This document shows, in pieces, positions 8,519 through 16,952 of a stretch of 64,000 bases of DNA. The stretch lies in contig NZ_JADPKA010000028.1 of the NCBI RefSeq assembly GCF_023073715.1, forward strand, positions 124,001 to 188,000, written 5' to 3'. The translations under genes and the position numbers were made by a program. Position 1 is the first letter of the stretch, and every line of letters starts with the position of its first letter. The stretch is from Bradyrhizobium sp. 164. GTDB taxonomy: Bacteria; Pseudomonadota; Alphaproteobacteria; Rhizobiales; Xanthobacteraceae. Under the pieces are notes generated by a model. The model ran no database searches. It had not been told where the DNA came from and worked only from the letters and a program-made list of their open reading frames with translations.

Positions 8519-9109
8519 TTAGAGATACCGCTTCAGCTCTGCCGCCGCCTCGTCCGGCGTCCGCTTCAAATTGAACGGCGAGACGAAGCGGCCGTCGCGG
8601 TCCATCAGATAGATCAGCGCGGTGTGGTCCATGGTGTAGTCGCCGTCCTTGGTCGGGACCTTCTTGGCGTAGACACGGTAGGACGTGATCACCTTGGCGA
8701 TCTCGGCGGGATCGCCGGAGAGGCCCTCGAGATGCGGATCGAAGCTCGACAGATAGTCCTTCATCGCCGCCGGCGTGTCGCGCTCGGGGTCGACCGAGAT
8801 GAAGATGGCATTGACCTTGTCGGCATCCTTGCCCATCGCGCGCAGCACTTCCGAGATCTCGAACAGCGAGGTCGGGCAGACGTCGGGGCAATGGGTGTAG
8901 CCGAAGAAGATCAGGGTCGGCTTGCCCTTCAGGTTCTTGTCGGTGACGGTCTTGCCGTTCTGATCGGTGAGCTGGAACGGACCGCCGATCGTGGCCGGCT
9001 GCGCCACCTTGCTCATCCCGCCCATGGCCCAGAACATGATCAGGAGCCCGACAATGAGGCTTGCGGCGAAGGCGGTTGCGATCACCAGCGGACGGGCGAT
9101 GGAGCTCAT
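8519..9109 (-). CDS. SCO family copper-binding thioredoxin-fold protein
   Basis: 196 residues with one N-terminal membrane anchor (about 7-28), then a thioredoxin-like domain facing the periplasm. The copper site is complete: Cys74 and Cys78 in GYTHCPDVCP, and His162 in YTMDHTALIYLMD. The family assembles the CuA site of cytochrome c oxidase or handles periplasmic copper and redox stress. The start was set at the ATG at 9109, preceded by AGGAAG at good spacing. A longer upstream frame lacks sequence typical of the family. A small membrane protein gene precedes it on the same strand. Confidence 0.93.
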   Translation of the reverse strand: MSSIARPLVIATAFAASLIVGLLIMFWAMGGMSKVAQPATIGGPFQLTDQNGKTVTDKNLKGKPTLIFFGYTHCPDVCPTSLFEISEVLRAMGKDADKVNAIFISVDPERDTPAAMKDYLSSFDPHLEGLSGDPAEIAKVITSYRVYAKKVPTKDGDYTMDHTALIYLMDRDGRFVSPFNLKRTPDEAAAELKRYL

Positions 9110-9132
9110 TGGCGGAACACTTCCTGTCGAGA

Positions 9133-9333
9133 TCAGAAGCAGGCGGTGAAACCGGTCCTGATCATTTCGAAGAACACCTGGGTGCCGTAGTGAAACCAGA
9201 GCGTGAGGGCGGCGACCACGACGAGCGCGCCGAGACCCGCGCCCACCCACAGCAGCACGGACGGCATCCGGCCGGCATTGGGCGAATTGTCCGATACTGG
9301 ATGGGCCGGGTGCAGTGGTTGAACCATGGTCAT
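9133..9333 (-). CDS. Small single-pass membrane protein
   Basis: 66 residues from the ATG at 9333, or 64 from the second ATG at 9327. A short proline-rich N terminus is followed by one clear membrane helix (VLLWVGAGLGALVVVAALTL) and an aromatic tail, FHYGTQVFFEMIRTGFTACF. AGGGAA precedes the start. It lies 23 bp upstream of the SCO gene on the same strand, so it may be part of copper or respiratory-oxidase assembly. That role is inferred only from position. I do not recognise a named family. Confidence 0.6.
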   Translation of the reverse strand: MTMVQPLHPAHPVSDNSPNAGRMPSVLLWVGAGLGALVVVAALTLWFHYGTQVFFEMIRTGFTACF

Positions 9334-9521
9334 GATCGGGGCGAAGGGTTCCCTGCCTTTCAAATAGGCGCTGACGCGGGACCCGGCAAGCGCAGGGGTG
9401 GGGCAGAGATCACGATAAGCGTGTAGCAGCGCGAGCTTGTCGCAGGGTCGCCACTCCCGCAAGCCAAGCGGGAGAGCACCTCAATCGTGGTGCAAGTTTG
9501 CCAAAACCGGAGGGGTTGGGC

Positions 9522-9992
9522 CTACCTTGATGATGGCTTGTTGGTCGAGGCTTGCGCGTCCAGGTAGCAGGGCTTGTACATGGCCTGGAGCTGTTTGCCC
9601 CTCAGGAAGAGCATGTGCGGGGTGAGGCCGCCGCGCTGCGCGATCCAGCGCTTCACCTGCGAGGGATACATCGCATAGAGCATCTGGGTAGCTTCTGGAT
9701 TGGTGATGGCGCGGCCGTTGCTGCCGAAATCCCACGCCGCATGGAAGCCGAGCGTTGCGTGCGAGGTCACGCAGATCCGGTCGCGTGGGATGGCGCCGAG
9801 CACGATGGTGCAGGCGGACGCGCAGAGGCCGTCGATGATGACGGTTTCGCCTGATTGCCGCAGGCCCTGGTATTTGTCGACGTAGGTTCCGATCCTGCCG
9901 CCGCGGTCATCCGCAATTCGAACCACCGCGTGAGAAGCCCCCATGCCGGCGATCAGCAGAATCGCCGCAAGCAACCCCGTCAGAACCTTCAT
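9522..9992 (-). CDS. Secreted ClpP/SppA-like (crotonase-fold) protein
   Basis: 156 residues with a cleavable signal peptide (MKVLTGLLAAILLIAGMGASHA). The core has TVIIDGLCASACTIVLGAIP followed by VTSHATLGFHAAWDF. This matches the pattern of periplasmic ClpP-like proteins, in which a Ser in G.C.SAC and a His in LGFH form part of the active site. It is short compared with cytosolic ClpP. A role in periplasmic peptide cleavage is plausible but unproven. The start at 9992 is supported by GGGGGA upstream; a longer in-frame extension has no signal peptide. No partner ATPase is nearby. Confidence 0.7.
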   Translation of the reverse strand: MKVLTGLLAAILLIAGMGASHAVVRIADDRGGRIGTYVDKYQGLRQSGETVIIDGLCASACTIVLGAIPRDRICVTSHATLGFHAAWDFGSNGRAITNPEATQMLYAMYPSQVKRWIAQRGGLTPHMLFLRGKQLQAMYKPCYLDAQASTNKPSSR

Positions 9993-10257
9993 TGTCCCCC
10001 GCCCCAGTCGTATTCGAATCTGCGTGTCAGGTGGTGATGCACGGCTAGCGTCGGTCGAGTCTGCGGTTTTGTCTAGGCACGCCGGCTTGCTCAAAACAAA
10101 TTCAAATCCAGTGTTGCGTCCGCGCTGCACTCGGCTGGTCTCTATCCCAAAGTGGAACAAGTTAATGATGTCTTACCGGCCACACCCTTGATCTCAGTTG
10201 CAACCGCTGGCTTCAATCCGGACAACTACAGGGGGGAACCCGAGGAGGGGGAGACAC

Positions 10258-11916
10258 ATGATTGAAGAGACGGACGTCATCGTCGTCGGCGCCGGACTAT
10301 CCGGACTGGTGGCCGCAACGGAGATTGCGGACGCGGGCAAGCGCGTCATCGTGGTCGACCAGGAGGGCGAACAGTCGCTCGGCGGCCAGGCGTTCTGGTC
10401 GTTCGGCGGGTTGTTCCTGGTCGATTCGCCGGAGCAGCGCCGACTTGGCATCAAGGACTCCTACGAGCTCGCGCTCCAGGACTGGATCGGCGCCGCCGGC
10501 TTCGACCGCGACGAGGACTTCTGGCCGCGGCAATGGGCCGAGGCCTATGTGGGGTTCGCGGCCGGCGAGAAGCGCGGCTGGCTGCGGGCGATGGGCCATC
10601 GCATCTTCCCCGTGGTGGGCTGGGCCGAGCGCGGCGGCTACGATGCAATGGGCCATGGTAATTCGGTGCCGCGCTTCCACGTCACTTGGGGCACCGGCCC
10701 CGGCATCGTCGAACCATTCGAGCGCCGCGCGCGCGAAGCCGCCCAAAGCGCCCGGCTGAGCTTTCGGTTCCGCCATCGCGTCGATGCGCTCTCCATCACC
10801 AACGGCACGGTGGATGGCGTCAGCGGCGCCGTTCTCGCCCCCGATACGATCGAGCGGGGCAAGAGCTCGTCACGCAACGCCGTCGGCGAGTTCTCGCTGA
10901 AGGCGCAAGCGGTGATCGTCGCCTCCGGCGGCATCGGCGGCAATCATGAGCTGGTGCGGCAGAACTGGCCGAAGCGGCTCGGCGAGCCGCCGAAATTCAT
11001 GATCTCGGGCGTGCCCGAGCATGTCGACGGCCGCATGATCGGCATCACGGAGAAGGCTGGCGCGCGGCTGATCAATCGCGACCGCATGTGGCATTACGTC
11101 GAGGGCATCCAGAACTGGTCACCCATCTGGCCGCGCCACGGCATCCGCATCCTGCCCGGCCCGTCCTCGATGTGGTTCGACGCCACGGGCACGCGGCTGC
11201 CGGCGCCGCTATTCCCGGGCTCCGACACGCTCGGCCAGCTCAAATACATCATGTCGACGGGCTATGATTATTCCTGGTTCATCCTGACGCAGAGCATCAT
11301 CAACAAGGAATTTGCGCTGTCGGGCTCGGAGCAGAACCCCGACCTCACCGGCAAGAGCTGGCGCATGACCTTGCGCCGCGCCACCAACAAAGGCGCGCCG
11401 GGGCCGGTGGAGGCGTTCAAAAGCCACGGTGTCGACTTCATCGTGCGCGACAAGCTCGATGAGCTCGTTGCGGCCATGAACGAGCTTGCCGGCAGCGACC
11501 TCGTCAGGCTCGAGCACATCAGGATGCAGATCGAAGCGCGCGACCGAGAGATCGCCAATCCTTACGTCAAGGATGCGCAGGTGATGAACATCCACAATGC
11601 GCGCCGCTATATCGGCGACAAGCTGATCCGCACCGCCTCCCCGCACAGAATTCTGGATCCCGCGCATGGACCGCTGATCGCGGTGAAGCTCAACATCCTC
11701 ACCCGCAAGACGCTGGGCGGCTTCGAGACCGATCTCGAGTCGCGCGTGTTCGGTGAGGACGGCAGCGTCATTCCCGGCCTTTATGCGGTCGGCGAAGCCG
11801 CCGGCTTCGGCGGCGGCGGCGTGCACGGCTACCGCTCGCTGGAGGGCACCTTCCTCGGCGGCTGCCTGTTCTCCGGGCGCAATGCCGGCCGCTCCGCGGC
11901 GAAGGCGGTGGGCTAG
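10258..11916 (+). CDS. FAD-dependent dehydrogenase (fumarate reductase/KsdD superfamily)
   Basis: 552 residues. The N-terminal dinucleotide-binding motif is DVIVVGAGLSGLVAATEIA (about 6-24), followed by VIVVDQEGEQSLGGQAFWS. The C-terminal FAD contact is GLYAVGEAAGFGGGGVHGYR, ending with GTFLGGCLFSGR. This is the pfam00890-type flavoprotein fold shared by fumarate reductase and 3-ketosteroid dehydrogenases. The substrate cannot be named. The start at 10258 has a strong GAGGAGGGGGAG site seven bases upstream. The next gene, a secreted esterase, starts 3 bases after the stop, so they are probably one operon. Confidence 0.9.
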   Translation: MIEETDVIVVGAGLSGLVAATEIADAGKRVIVVDQEGEQSLGGQAFWSFGGLFLVDSPEQRRLGIKDSYELALQDWIGAAGFDRDEDFWPRQWAEAYVGFAAGEKRGWLRAMGHRIFPVVGWAERGGYDAMGHGNSVPRFHVTWGTGPGIVEPFERRAREAAQSARLSFRFRHRVDALSITNGTVDGVSGAVLAPDTIERGKSSSRNAVGEFSLKAQAVIVASGGIGGNHELVRQNWPKRLGEPPKFMISGVPEHVDGRMIGITEKAGARLINRDRMWHYVEGIQNWSPIWPRHGIRILPGPSSMWFDATGTRLPAPLFPGSDTLGQLKYIMSTGYDYSWFILTQSIINKEFALSGSEQNPDLTGKSWRMTLRRATNKGAPGPVEAFKSHGVDFIVRDKLDELVAAMNELAGSDLVRLEHIRMQIEARDREIANPYVKDAQVMNIHNARRYIGDKLIRTASPHRILDPAHGPLIAVKLNILTRKTLGGFETDLESRVFGEDGSVIPGLYAVGEAAGFGGGGVHGYRSLEGTFLGGCLFSGRNAGRSAAKAVG

Positions 11917-11919
11917 ATC

Positions 11920-12837
11920 ATGCGGCGGTGGATGCATATCGGGGCGTTCCTCGTGGCCCTCACCGCCGTCACGGCGGCGTCTGCCGATACGGTTGACGTC
12001 AACGGCGTGAAGCGCTCCTACACCGCGCAGCTGCCGGCGAAAAAGCCTGCGCCGCTAGTCGTCGTGTTGCATGGCAAGACCCAGCGCGGTGCCGACATGG
12101 TCGCGCGGACGGCGTGGCCGCAGCTTGCCAGGCGCGAGGGCCTCGCCGTTGTCTTTCCGGACGGACTCAACCACGCCTGGGCCGATGCGAGGACCAAGGC
12201 GGGACCCGCGCTCCGCGGTCCACCCGAGGGCACCGATGACGTCGCGTTCATCGCAAAACTTATCGAGAAGCTGGTGGCCGACGGCACCGCCGATGCAAAG
12301 CGTGTCTACGTGACCGGCATCTCCAACGGCGGCGCCATGGCGATGACGCTGGCTTGCGCCCGCGCCGATCTGCTCGCGGCAGCTGCGAGCGTGATCATGA
12401 ATCTCACCGACGAGGCTGCTGTCACGTGCCATCCGTCCCGGCCGCTGCCGATTCTGATCATGAACGGCACGGCCGACCCGCTGGTGCCCTATGAAGGTGG
12501 ACGCGGATCGGGCTATTATGCCGCAGACGGGTTCTGGTCGACCGACGAGACGCTGGCGTTCTGGCGCAAGCTCAATGGCTGCGACGCGGATGAGTTGACC
12601 GAAGCCGACCTGCCCGACAGAAGTCCCACCGACCAATCCACCGTGACGCGGATTTCCTCACGTTGCCCGGCCGGACACGACGTCGTGCTCTATCGCGTCA
12701 ATCGAGGCGGCCATCGCATGCCCGGATTTGCACCTGACGCGCGTTTCCCGAAGGTCGCGACCGGCCTGCTCGGGCCACAGAACAGTGACATCGACGGCGC
12801 CGAGACGATCTGGGCTTTCTTCAGCCAGTTTCGCTGA
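11920..12837 (+). CDS. Secreted PHB-depolymerase-like esterase (alpha/beta hydrolase)
   Basis: 305 residues with a signal peptide (about 1-22, ending TAASA). Features of the LpqC/polyhydroxybutyrate depolymerase-like esterase family are PLVVVLHGKTQ (oxyanion region), the nucleophile elbow GISNGGAMAM, LPILIMNGTADPLVPYEGG with the acid Asp, and the His of RGGHRMPGF. Members cleave polyesters, feruloyl esters or similar. It follows the FAD dehydrogenase gene with a 3-base gap. After the stop come three 18-bp tandem repeats. Confidence 0.88.
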   Translation: MRRWMHIGAFLVALTAVTAASADTVDVNGVKRSYTAQLPAKKPAPLVVVLHGKTQRGADMVARTAWPQLARREGLAVVFPDGLNHAWADARTKAGPALRGPPEGTDDVAFIAKLIEKLVADGTADAKRVYVTGISNGGAMAMTLACARADLLAAAASVIMNLTDEAAVTCHPSRPLPILIMNGTADPLVPYEGGRGSGYYAADGFWSTDETLAFWRKLNGCDADELTEADLPDRSPTDQSTVTRISSRCPAGHDVVLYRVNRGGHRMPGFAPDARFPKVATGLLGPQNSDIDGAETIWAFFSQFR

Positions 12838-12853
12838 GCGGCGCATCGCCGCA

Positions 12854-12907
12854 GGCAGCGCATGCGTGTCTGGCAAGGCATGCGCGCCTGGCAACGCATG
12901 CGTGCCT
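12854..12907. repeat. Three tandem 18-bp repeats
   Basis: Units at 12854-12871, 12872-12889 and 12890-12907 share the pattern GGCA-(A)-GCATGCG-GCCT and differ at only a few positions. Each carries the palindrome GCATGC. They lie 17 bp after the esterase stop and 61 bp before the RidA gene. Exact unit length and adjacency point to slipped-strand or unequal-exchange growth. Whether a protein binds them is unknown. Confidence 0.8.
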
Positions 12908-12968
12908 GGGCTGGCACAGCGCGAATCGCTGGGCTAGACAGGGCCGCCCTTCCACCAGGAGATCCCAA

Positions 12969-13319
12969 ATGAGCATTCAGCGTTTTGAAACCGGCCCGCG
13001 CATGAGCCAGGTCGTCGTGCACGGCAACACCGTCTATCTCGCCGGTGTCGTCGCGAACAAGGCTGCCGGCGAAAGCGTGACGAAGCAGACCCAGGACATC
13101 CTGGCGACCATCGACGGCCACCTCGCCAAGGCCGGCACCGACAAATCGAAGCTGCTCTCGGCCACGATCTACATCACCGACATGAAAACGTTCGGCGAGA
13201 TGAACGCGGTGTGGGACGCCTGGGTCTCGCCTGGCAACACGCCGGCCCGCGCCACCGTCGAAGCCAAGCTGGCGGCGCCGCAATACACCGTAGAGATCAT
13301 GGTGACCGCGGCGAAGTGA
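12969..13319 (+). CDS. RidA family (YjgF/YER057c/UK114) protein
   Basis: 116 residues, full length for this family of trimeric enamine/imine deaminases that detoxify reactive 2-aminoacrylate-type intermediates. Motifs include VVVHGNTVYLAGVVANKAAGE, QTQDILATIDGHLAKAGTDKSKL, ATIYITDMKTFGEMNAVWDAW and the C-terminal PARATVEAKLAAPQYTVEI, with the Arg that binds the substrate carboxylate. The ATG is preceded by CCAGGAG. A hairpin follows the stop. Confidence 0.93.
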   Translation: MSIQRFETGPRMSQVVVHGNTVYLAGVVANKAAGESVTKQTQDILATIDGHLAKAGTDKSKLLSATIYITDMKTFGEMNAVWDAWVSPGNTPARATVEAKLAAPQYTVEIMVTAAK

Positions 13320-13335
13320 CGCCTGCATGAGATTA

Positions 13336-13378
13336 TGCGTGCGCCGATGACCTCCGAGGTAATCGATCGGCGCGCGCA
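13336..13378. terminator. Probable terminator after the RidA gene
   Basis: TGCGTGCGCCGAT (13336-13348) pairs with ATCGGCGCGCGCA (13366-13378), with one G-T or mismatch position and a 17-base loop. TTCCTT follows. It sits 17 bp after the RidA stop and before the SnoaL-like gene. Confidence 0.5.
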
Positions 13379-13429
13379 TTCCTTCGATAGTTACGGTCAG
13401 CCAACACGGCACTGTCGAAGGAGAACATC

Positions 13430-13795
13430 ATGACCGATCCCAACACCATCGCCTGCCGCTACATCGAGCTCTGGAACGAACGCGCCGCCGGCCGCCGGCG
13501 CGAACTGCTCAGCCAAAACTGGACAGCGGATGCGAGCTATGTCGATCCCCTGATGAAGGGCGACGGCCAGGACGGGATCCACGCGCTGATCGCAGGCGTG
13601 CAGCAGCGCTTTCCCGATTTCACCTTCAAGCTGATCGGCGAGCCCAACGGCTACGGCGACCATGTGCGCTTCTCGTGGGGACTTGGTCCTGACGGCGTCG
13701 ACAGCCCGATCAAGGGAACGGATTTTGCCGTGCTAAAGGAGGGCCGGATCAGGAGCGTGACGGGATTTCTGGATCAGGTGCCAGCGGGCGCGTGA
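13430..13795 (+). CDS. SnoaL-like / NTF2-fold protein
   Basis: 121 residues of one NTF2-like cone fold. It opens IACRYIELWNERAAGRRREL and ends AVLKEGRIRSVTGFLDQVP, both usual for the SnoaL-like polyketide-cyclase group. Some members are isomerases or cyclases and many only bind ligands, so no reaction can be assigned. The start is preceded by GAAGGAG. It stands alone, with interspersed palindromes after it. Confidence 0.85.
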   Translation: MTDPNTIACRYIELWNERAAGRRRELLSQNWTADASYVDPLMKGDGQDGIHALIAGVQQRFPDFTFKLIGEPNGYGDHVRFSWGLGPDGVDSPIKGTDFAVLKEGRIRSVTGFLDQVPAGA

Positions 13796-13817
13796 AGGGC
13801 GGGCACGCTGCTTTCTT

Positions 13818-13967
13818 CCTTCTCCCCTTGTGGGAGAAGGTGGCGCGAAGCGCCGGATGAGGGGTTGCTTCCGCGATCCTTGCTGCTTGAGGGTCGTGCG
13901 CGGAGAGATACCCCTCGCCCGTCTCGCCGCTACGCGGCGAGCCACCCTCTCCCACAAGGGGAGAGGG
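13818..13967. repeat. Pair of opposed palindromic repeats
   Basis: A first hairpin, CCTTCTCCC/GGGAGAAGG with loop CTTGT, lies at 13818-13840. A second, CCCTCTCCC/GGGAGAGGG with loop ACAAG, lies at 13945-13967. They are related units in opposite orientation, with GGTGGCGCGAAGCG-type and CGGCGAGCCACC-type flanks. The element fills the gap between convergent genes and is of a type common in Bradyrhizobium. Confidence 0.6.
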
Positions 13968-13993
13968 AAAGAGTGCAACCCTCGACTGAACAG

Positions 13994-14836
13994 TCAAGCC
14001 AACCGATACGCAGCCTTCGCATTCACACCGAACGCCTTCTCGCGCACGTGTGCGCCCAGCCTCACCAGGCACGCCTCCAGCGCATCCTTGATCTCGCCGT
14101 AGCTCCCCGCAAGCAGACACACCGGCCAGTCCGAGCCGAAGATCAGCCGATCCTCGCCAAAGCATGTCGCGGCATGCTGAACGAACGGAAACAGACGCTC
14201 CGCATTCCAATCGCTCCAGACTGCTTCCGTCGCCAAGCCCGAAATCTTGCACCAGACATTGCCGCAAGCAGCGAGCGCCGCGATGCCATCGGCCCATTCG
14301 TCGCTTGCGCCATCGGCGATCGGCGGCTTGGCGGCGTGGTCGAGCACGAAGCGCGCTTGCGGGAAGGCCTGCGCGGTCGCGATCGCAACCGGCAACTCGC
14401 GGGTGCGGACGAGGAAGTCGTAGGTGAGATCGCGGGCAAACACCGCGGTGAGGCCGCGCTGGACGTCTTCGCGGAGTAACCAATCCGGATCGGCTTCATC
14501 GTGGACCTGGTGACGAATGCCCACCAGCTTGTCCCCACCGGGCGCAGCGCGCAATCGATCGAGCGTTTCGTCAAGCGCCCCGTCCGTCAGATCAGCCCAG
14601 CCAACGACACCGATGACAGAGGGCGTCGCATGCGCGATGCGCAGGAACTCCTCGGTCTCCTCCAGCGCGGAGCGGCACTGCACCAGAATGCTCGCATCGA
14701 TGCCGTTTGCCTTCAGCAATGGCGCAAGATCGCCAGGGCCGAAGGCGCGGCGGATCGGTGTGAGCTCGTCCGCGTCCATCCAGGGATAGTCGGCACGCGC
14801 CGGATCCCAGAAATGCTGGTGACCGTCGATGATCAT
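13994..14836 (-). CDS. Amidohydrolase-2 family lactonase (L-fuconolactonase-like)
   Basis: 280 residues of a TIM-barrel metal hydrolase. It opens IIDGHQHFWDPARADYPWMD, the start typical of L-fuconolactonase and 2-pyrone-4,6-dicarboxylate lactonase. FVLDHAAKPPI and LIFGSDWPVCLLAG follow, the His and Asp of the latter two being family ligands. The family opens sugar or aromatic lactones. It is the last gene of the xyl-type operon, 3 bp after the aldo/keto reductase gene, which suggests that the reductase makes a lactone and this enzyme opens it. Which sugar is involved is inference. Confidence 0.85.
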   Translation of the reverse strand: MIIDGHQHFWDPARADYPWMDADELTPIRRAFGPGDLAPLLKANGIDASILVQCRSALEETEEFLRIAHATPSVIGVVGWADLTDGALDETLDRLRAAPGGDKLVGIRHQVHDEADPDWLLREDVQRGLTAVFARDLTYDFLVRTRELPVAIATAQAFPQARFVLDHAAKPPIADGASDEWADGIAALAACGNVWCKISGLATEAVWSDWNAERLFPFVQHAATCFGEDRLIFGSDWPVCLLAGSYGEIKDALEACLVRLGAHVREKAFGVNAKAAYRLA

Positions 14837-14839
14837 GGC

Positions 14840-15817
14840 TCACGCTCCGCCCGGCAGCGGCGCCCGCGCATCGACGAGGTTTTGCGCGCGCAGCTCCTGC
14901 CAGAAGGCCTGCGGCACCGCCGCCTCCGACATCGCGATGTTCTCGGCCGCCTCCGCAGCATTGCGCGCGCCCATCACCGTGACCGTCACGGCCGGGTGGG
15001 CCATGCAGAACTGCAGCGCTGCGGCCTTTAGCTCGGTGCCGTGCTCGTGACAGAGCGCGTCGAGTTCCAGCGCACGCGCGACAAGCGCCGCGTCAGCATC
15101 CTGATAATTGAACTTCGCGCTCGTGTGCGGATTGGCCAAGATGCCGCTGTTGTAGACGCCGCCGAGCAGGATGCCGATGTTCCTGGCCTGGCAGGCCGGA
15201 AATAGCGCATCCAGCGCGCCCTGGTCGAGCAGCGTGTAGCGGCCGGCGAGCAGGAAGCAGTCAACCGGCACGGCGTCGGCAAAGCGGACCAGCATTTCCG
15301 ACTGGTTCATGCCGGCGCCGATCGCCTTGACCGTGCCGTCCTCGCGCAGGCGCTGCAGCGCGCGGAAGGCACCGGTGACGGCATCGTCATAGTGGTCGTC
15401 GGCATCATGCACGAGCAGGACGTCGATGCGATCGAGCCCGAGCCTGGCGAGGCTTTCCTCCACCGAGCGCATCACGCCGTCATGGCTGAAATCGAACACC
15501 GGCCGCTCACGCGGCGTGCCCTTGTAGTGCTCGTCCTCGGCGGCGGCGCCCTCGGGCGCGCGCAAAAGACGCCCGACCTTGGTCGAGATCGCATAGGATT
15601 CACGCGGCTGCTGCCGCAGGAACGCGCCGAGCCGCCGCTCGGCCAGGCCAAAGCCGTAAAGCGGCGCGGTGTCGAAGAAGCGGATTCCGAGCGACCAGGC
15701 ACGCGCGACCGTCGCTTGCGCATCGGCGTCGCTGACGGGTGCGAACAATCCGCCGAGCGGGGCGGAGCCGAGGCCGATCGAGGTGACGTCGAGAGAGCCG
15801 AGGCGCGACCGTTTCAT
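14840..15817 (-). CDS. Aldo/keto reductase (D-threo-aldose dehydrogenase-like)
   Basis: 325 residues from the ATG at 15817, chosen because GGAAGG lies 8 bases upstream; an ATG two codons earlier is too close to that site. Family marks are MKRSRLGSLDVTSIGLGSAPLGGLF, SLGIRFFDTAPLYGFGLAERRLG (catalytic Asp and Tyr), and ISTKVGRLLR with the catalytic Lys. Long-chain members of this kind oxidise L-fucose, D-arabinose or other aldoses to lactones. It sits between the sugar-binding protein gene and the lactonase gene, supporting an oxidative sugar branch. Confidence 0.88.
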   Translation of the reverse strand: MKRSRLGSLDVTSIGLGSAPLGGLFAPVSDADAQATVARAWSLGIRFFDTAPLYGFGLAERRLGAFLRQQPRESYAISTKVGRLLRAPEGAAAEDEHYKGTPRERPVFDFSHDGVMRSVEESLARLGLDRIDVLLVHDADDHYDDAVTGAFRALQRLREDGTVKAIGAGMNQSEMLVRFADAVPVDCFLLAGRYTLLDQGALDALFPACQARNIGILLGGVYNSGILANPHTSAKFNYQDADAALVARALELDALCHEHGTELKAAALQFCMAHPAVTVTVMGARNAAEAAENIAMSEAAVPQAFWQELRAQNLVDARAPLPGGA

Positions 15818-15861
15818 TTCCATTGCCTTCCAGGAGTCGTCCTTCCAGCGGCGCAAATCAT

Positions 15862-15894
15862 CTCCCCCGCTCGCGGAAACCGCAAGCGGGGGAG
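15862..15894 (-). promoter_or_regulatory. Strong hairpin after the sugar-binding protein gene
   Basis: On the minus strand CTCCCCCGCTTGCGG pairs with CCGCGAGCGGGGGAG around a short loop, about 14 pairs. It lies 31 bp after the stop of the binding-protein gene and before the aldo/keto reductase gene. In sugar ABC operons such hairpins often cap the binding-protein message and lower expression of the genes behind. No T-run is present, so complete termination is unlikely. Confidence 0.45.
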
Positions 15895-15924
15895 GCACGC
15901 AGGAGCGCGGGGCTGGCGGCGCTC

Positions 15925-16857
15925 CTACTTCAACATCTGTGCAACGTTGTCCTTGGTCACGAGATCGAGACCGGTGTAGACGATCTCCGGCACCTTCTCG
16001 CCCTTCTTGATGGCGAGCAGCGTGTCCATCGCCTTCTCGCCCATCTCGAACGGACGCTGGCCGACCAGCGCATTGGCATAGCCGTCGCGCAGGAGCTCAA
16101 GCTGCATCTTGAGCGTATCGGCGACCACCAGGGTGAACTTGCCGGAGTCGATGTCCTTCTTGTTCCTGGAGGCGAAGGCCTTGAAGCCTTCAGGAGCGAA
16201 CATCGGCCAGCCGCCGATGGGAACGATGGCGGCGAGATCGGGCGTTGCGGTGCGCATGTCGGTCATCTGCTGGACCGCGAGCGCGGGATCGTCGTTGCAG
16301 AAGGTGGGCGAGCCTGCAACTTCGGTCCATTTCGAGCCCTTCAGCGCCTCGCGCACGCCGTCGACGCGCTCGGCGAGGTTCTTGGCGCCGGGACCGCCCG
16401 AAACCATCGCATATTTGCCGCCGTCGGGCCGCATTTTCAGCAATTGCTTGCCGAGCGCGACACCGAACTCCTTGTTGTTGGTGCCGATATAGGCAATGCG
16501 CTTGGAGCCCGGTGCATCGGCATCGAAGGTGATGACGGGGATGCCGGCCGCGGTCGCCGCCTCGATCGACTTGGTCATGGCCGCGACGTCGGCGACCGAG
16601 ATGGCGAGACCGTCGACCTTCTGCGTGATGAAGTCCTGGATGATCTGGGCTTGCGTCGCCGGCTCGTGCTCGACCGGCCCCTTGTAAATGCATTCGATGT
16701 TGCCGAGCTCCTTGGCGCGCTTCAGGCAACCGTCGCGCGCGAAGTCGAAGAACGGATTGTTCATCGCCTTGGGCACGATGACGAAGCGGTAGTTCGCAGC
16801 GAACGCCGGCGTTGCCATCATGGCAACAGTGATGCCGGCAAGAAGAAGTTTCCTCAT
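15925..16857 (-). CDS. Sugar ABC transporter substrate-binding protein (RbsB/XylF type)
   Basis: 310 residues: a signal peptide (MRKLLLAGITVAMMATPAFA, 1-20), then a periplasmic-binding-protein type 1 fold. It has RFVIVPKAMNNPFFDFARDG, QIIQDFITQKVDGLAISVAD, PVITFDADAPGSKRIAYIGT and the C-terminal ALVGQRPFEMGEKAMDTLL, all usual for ribose/xylose/fructose binding proteins. The start at 16857 has GGTGGAGGAG upstream; a longer frame precedes it without signal-peptide character. It delivers a sugar to the adjacent permease and ATPase. Xylose is likely from the xylA and xylB neighbours. Confidence 0.93.
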   Translation of the reverse strand: MRKLLLAGITVAMMATPAFAANYRFVIVPKAMNNPFFDFARDGCLKRAKELGNIECIYKGPVEHEPATQAQIIQDFITQKVDGLAISVADVAAMTKSIEAATAAGIPVITFDADAPGSKRIAYIGTNNKEFGVALGKQLLKMRPDGGKYAMVSGGPGAKNLAERVDGVREALKGSKWTEVAGSPTFCNDDPALAVQQMTDMRTATPDLAAIVPIGGWPMFAPEGFKAFASRNKKDIDSGKFTLVVADTLKMQLELLRDGYANALVGQRPFEMGEKAMDTLLAIKKGEKVPEIVYTGLDLVTKDNVAQMLK

Positions 16858-16952
16858 TGTCTCCTCCACCCTTCTCTTGCGCCCATCCTTTCCAGATTCG
16901 TCCGGGAAGCGGACAGGCGGCATTTTCGTTGCCTCCCCGGAACGACGTCACG

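Noticed and set aside
12854..12907. A CRISPR array
   Set aside because: The units are only 18 bp, directly adjacent without spacers, and no cas genes are in the window.
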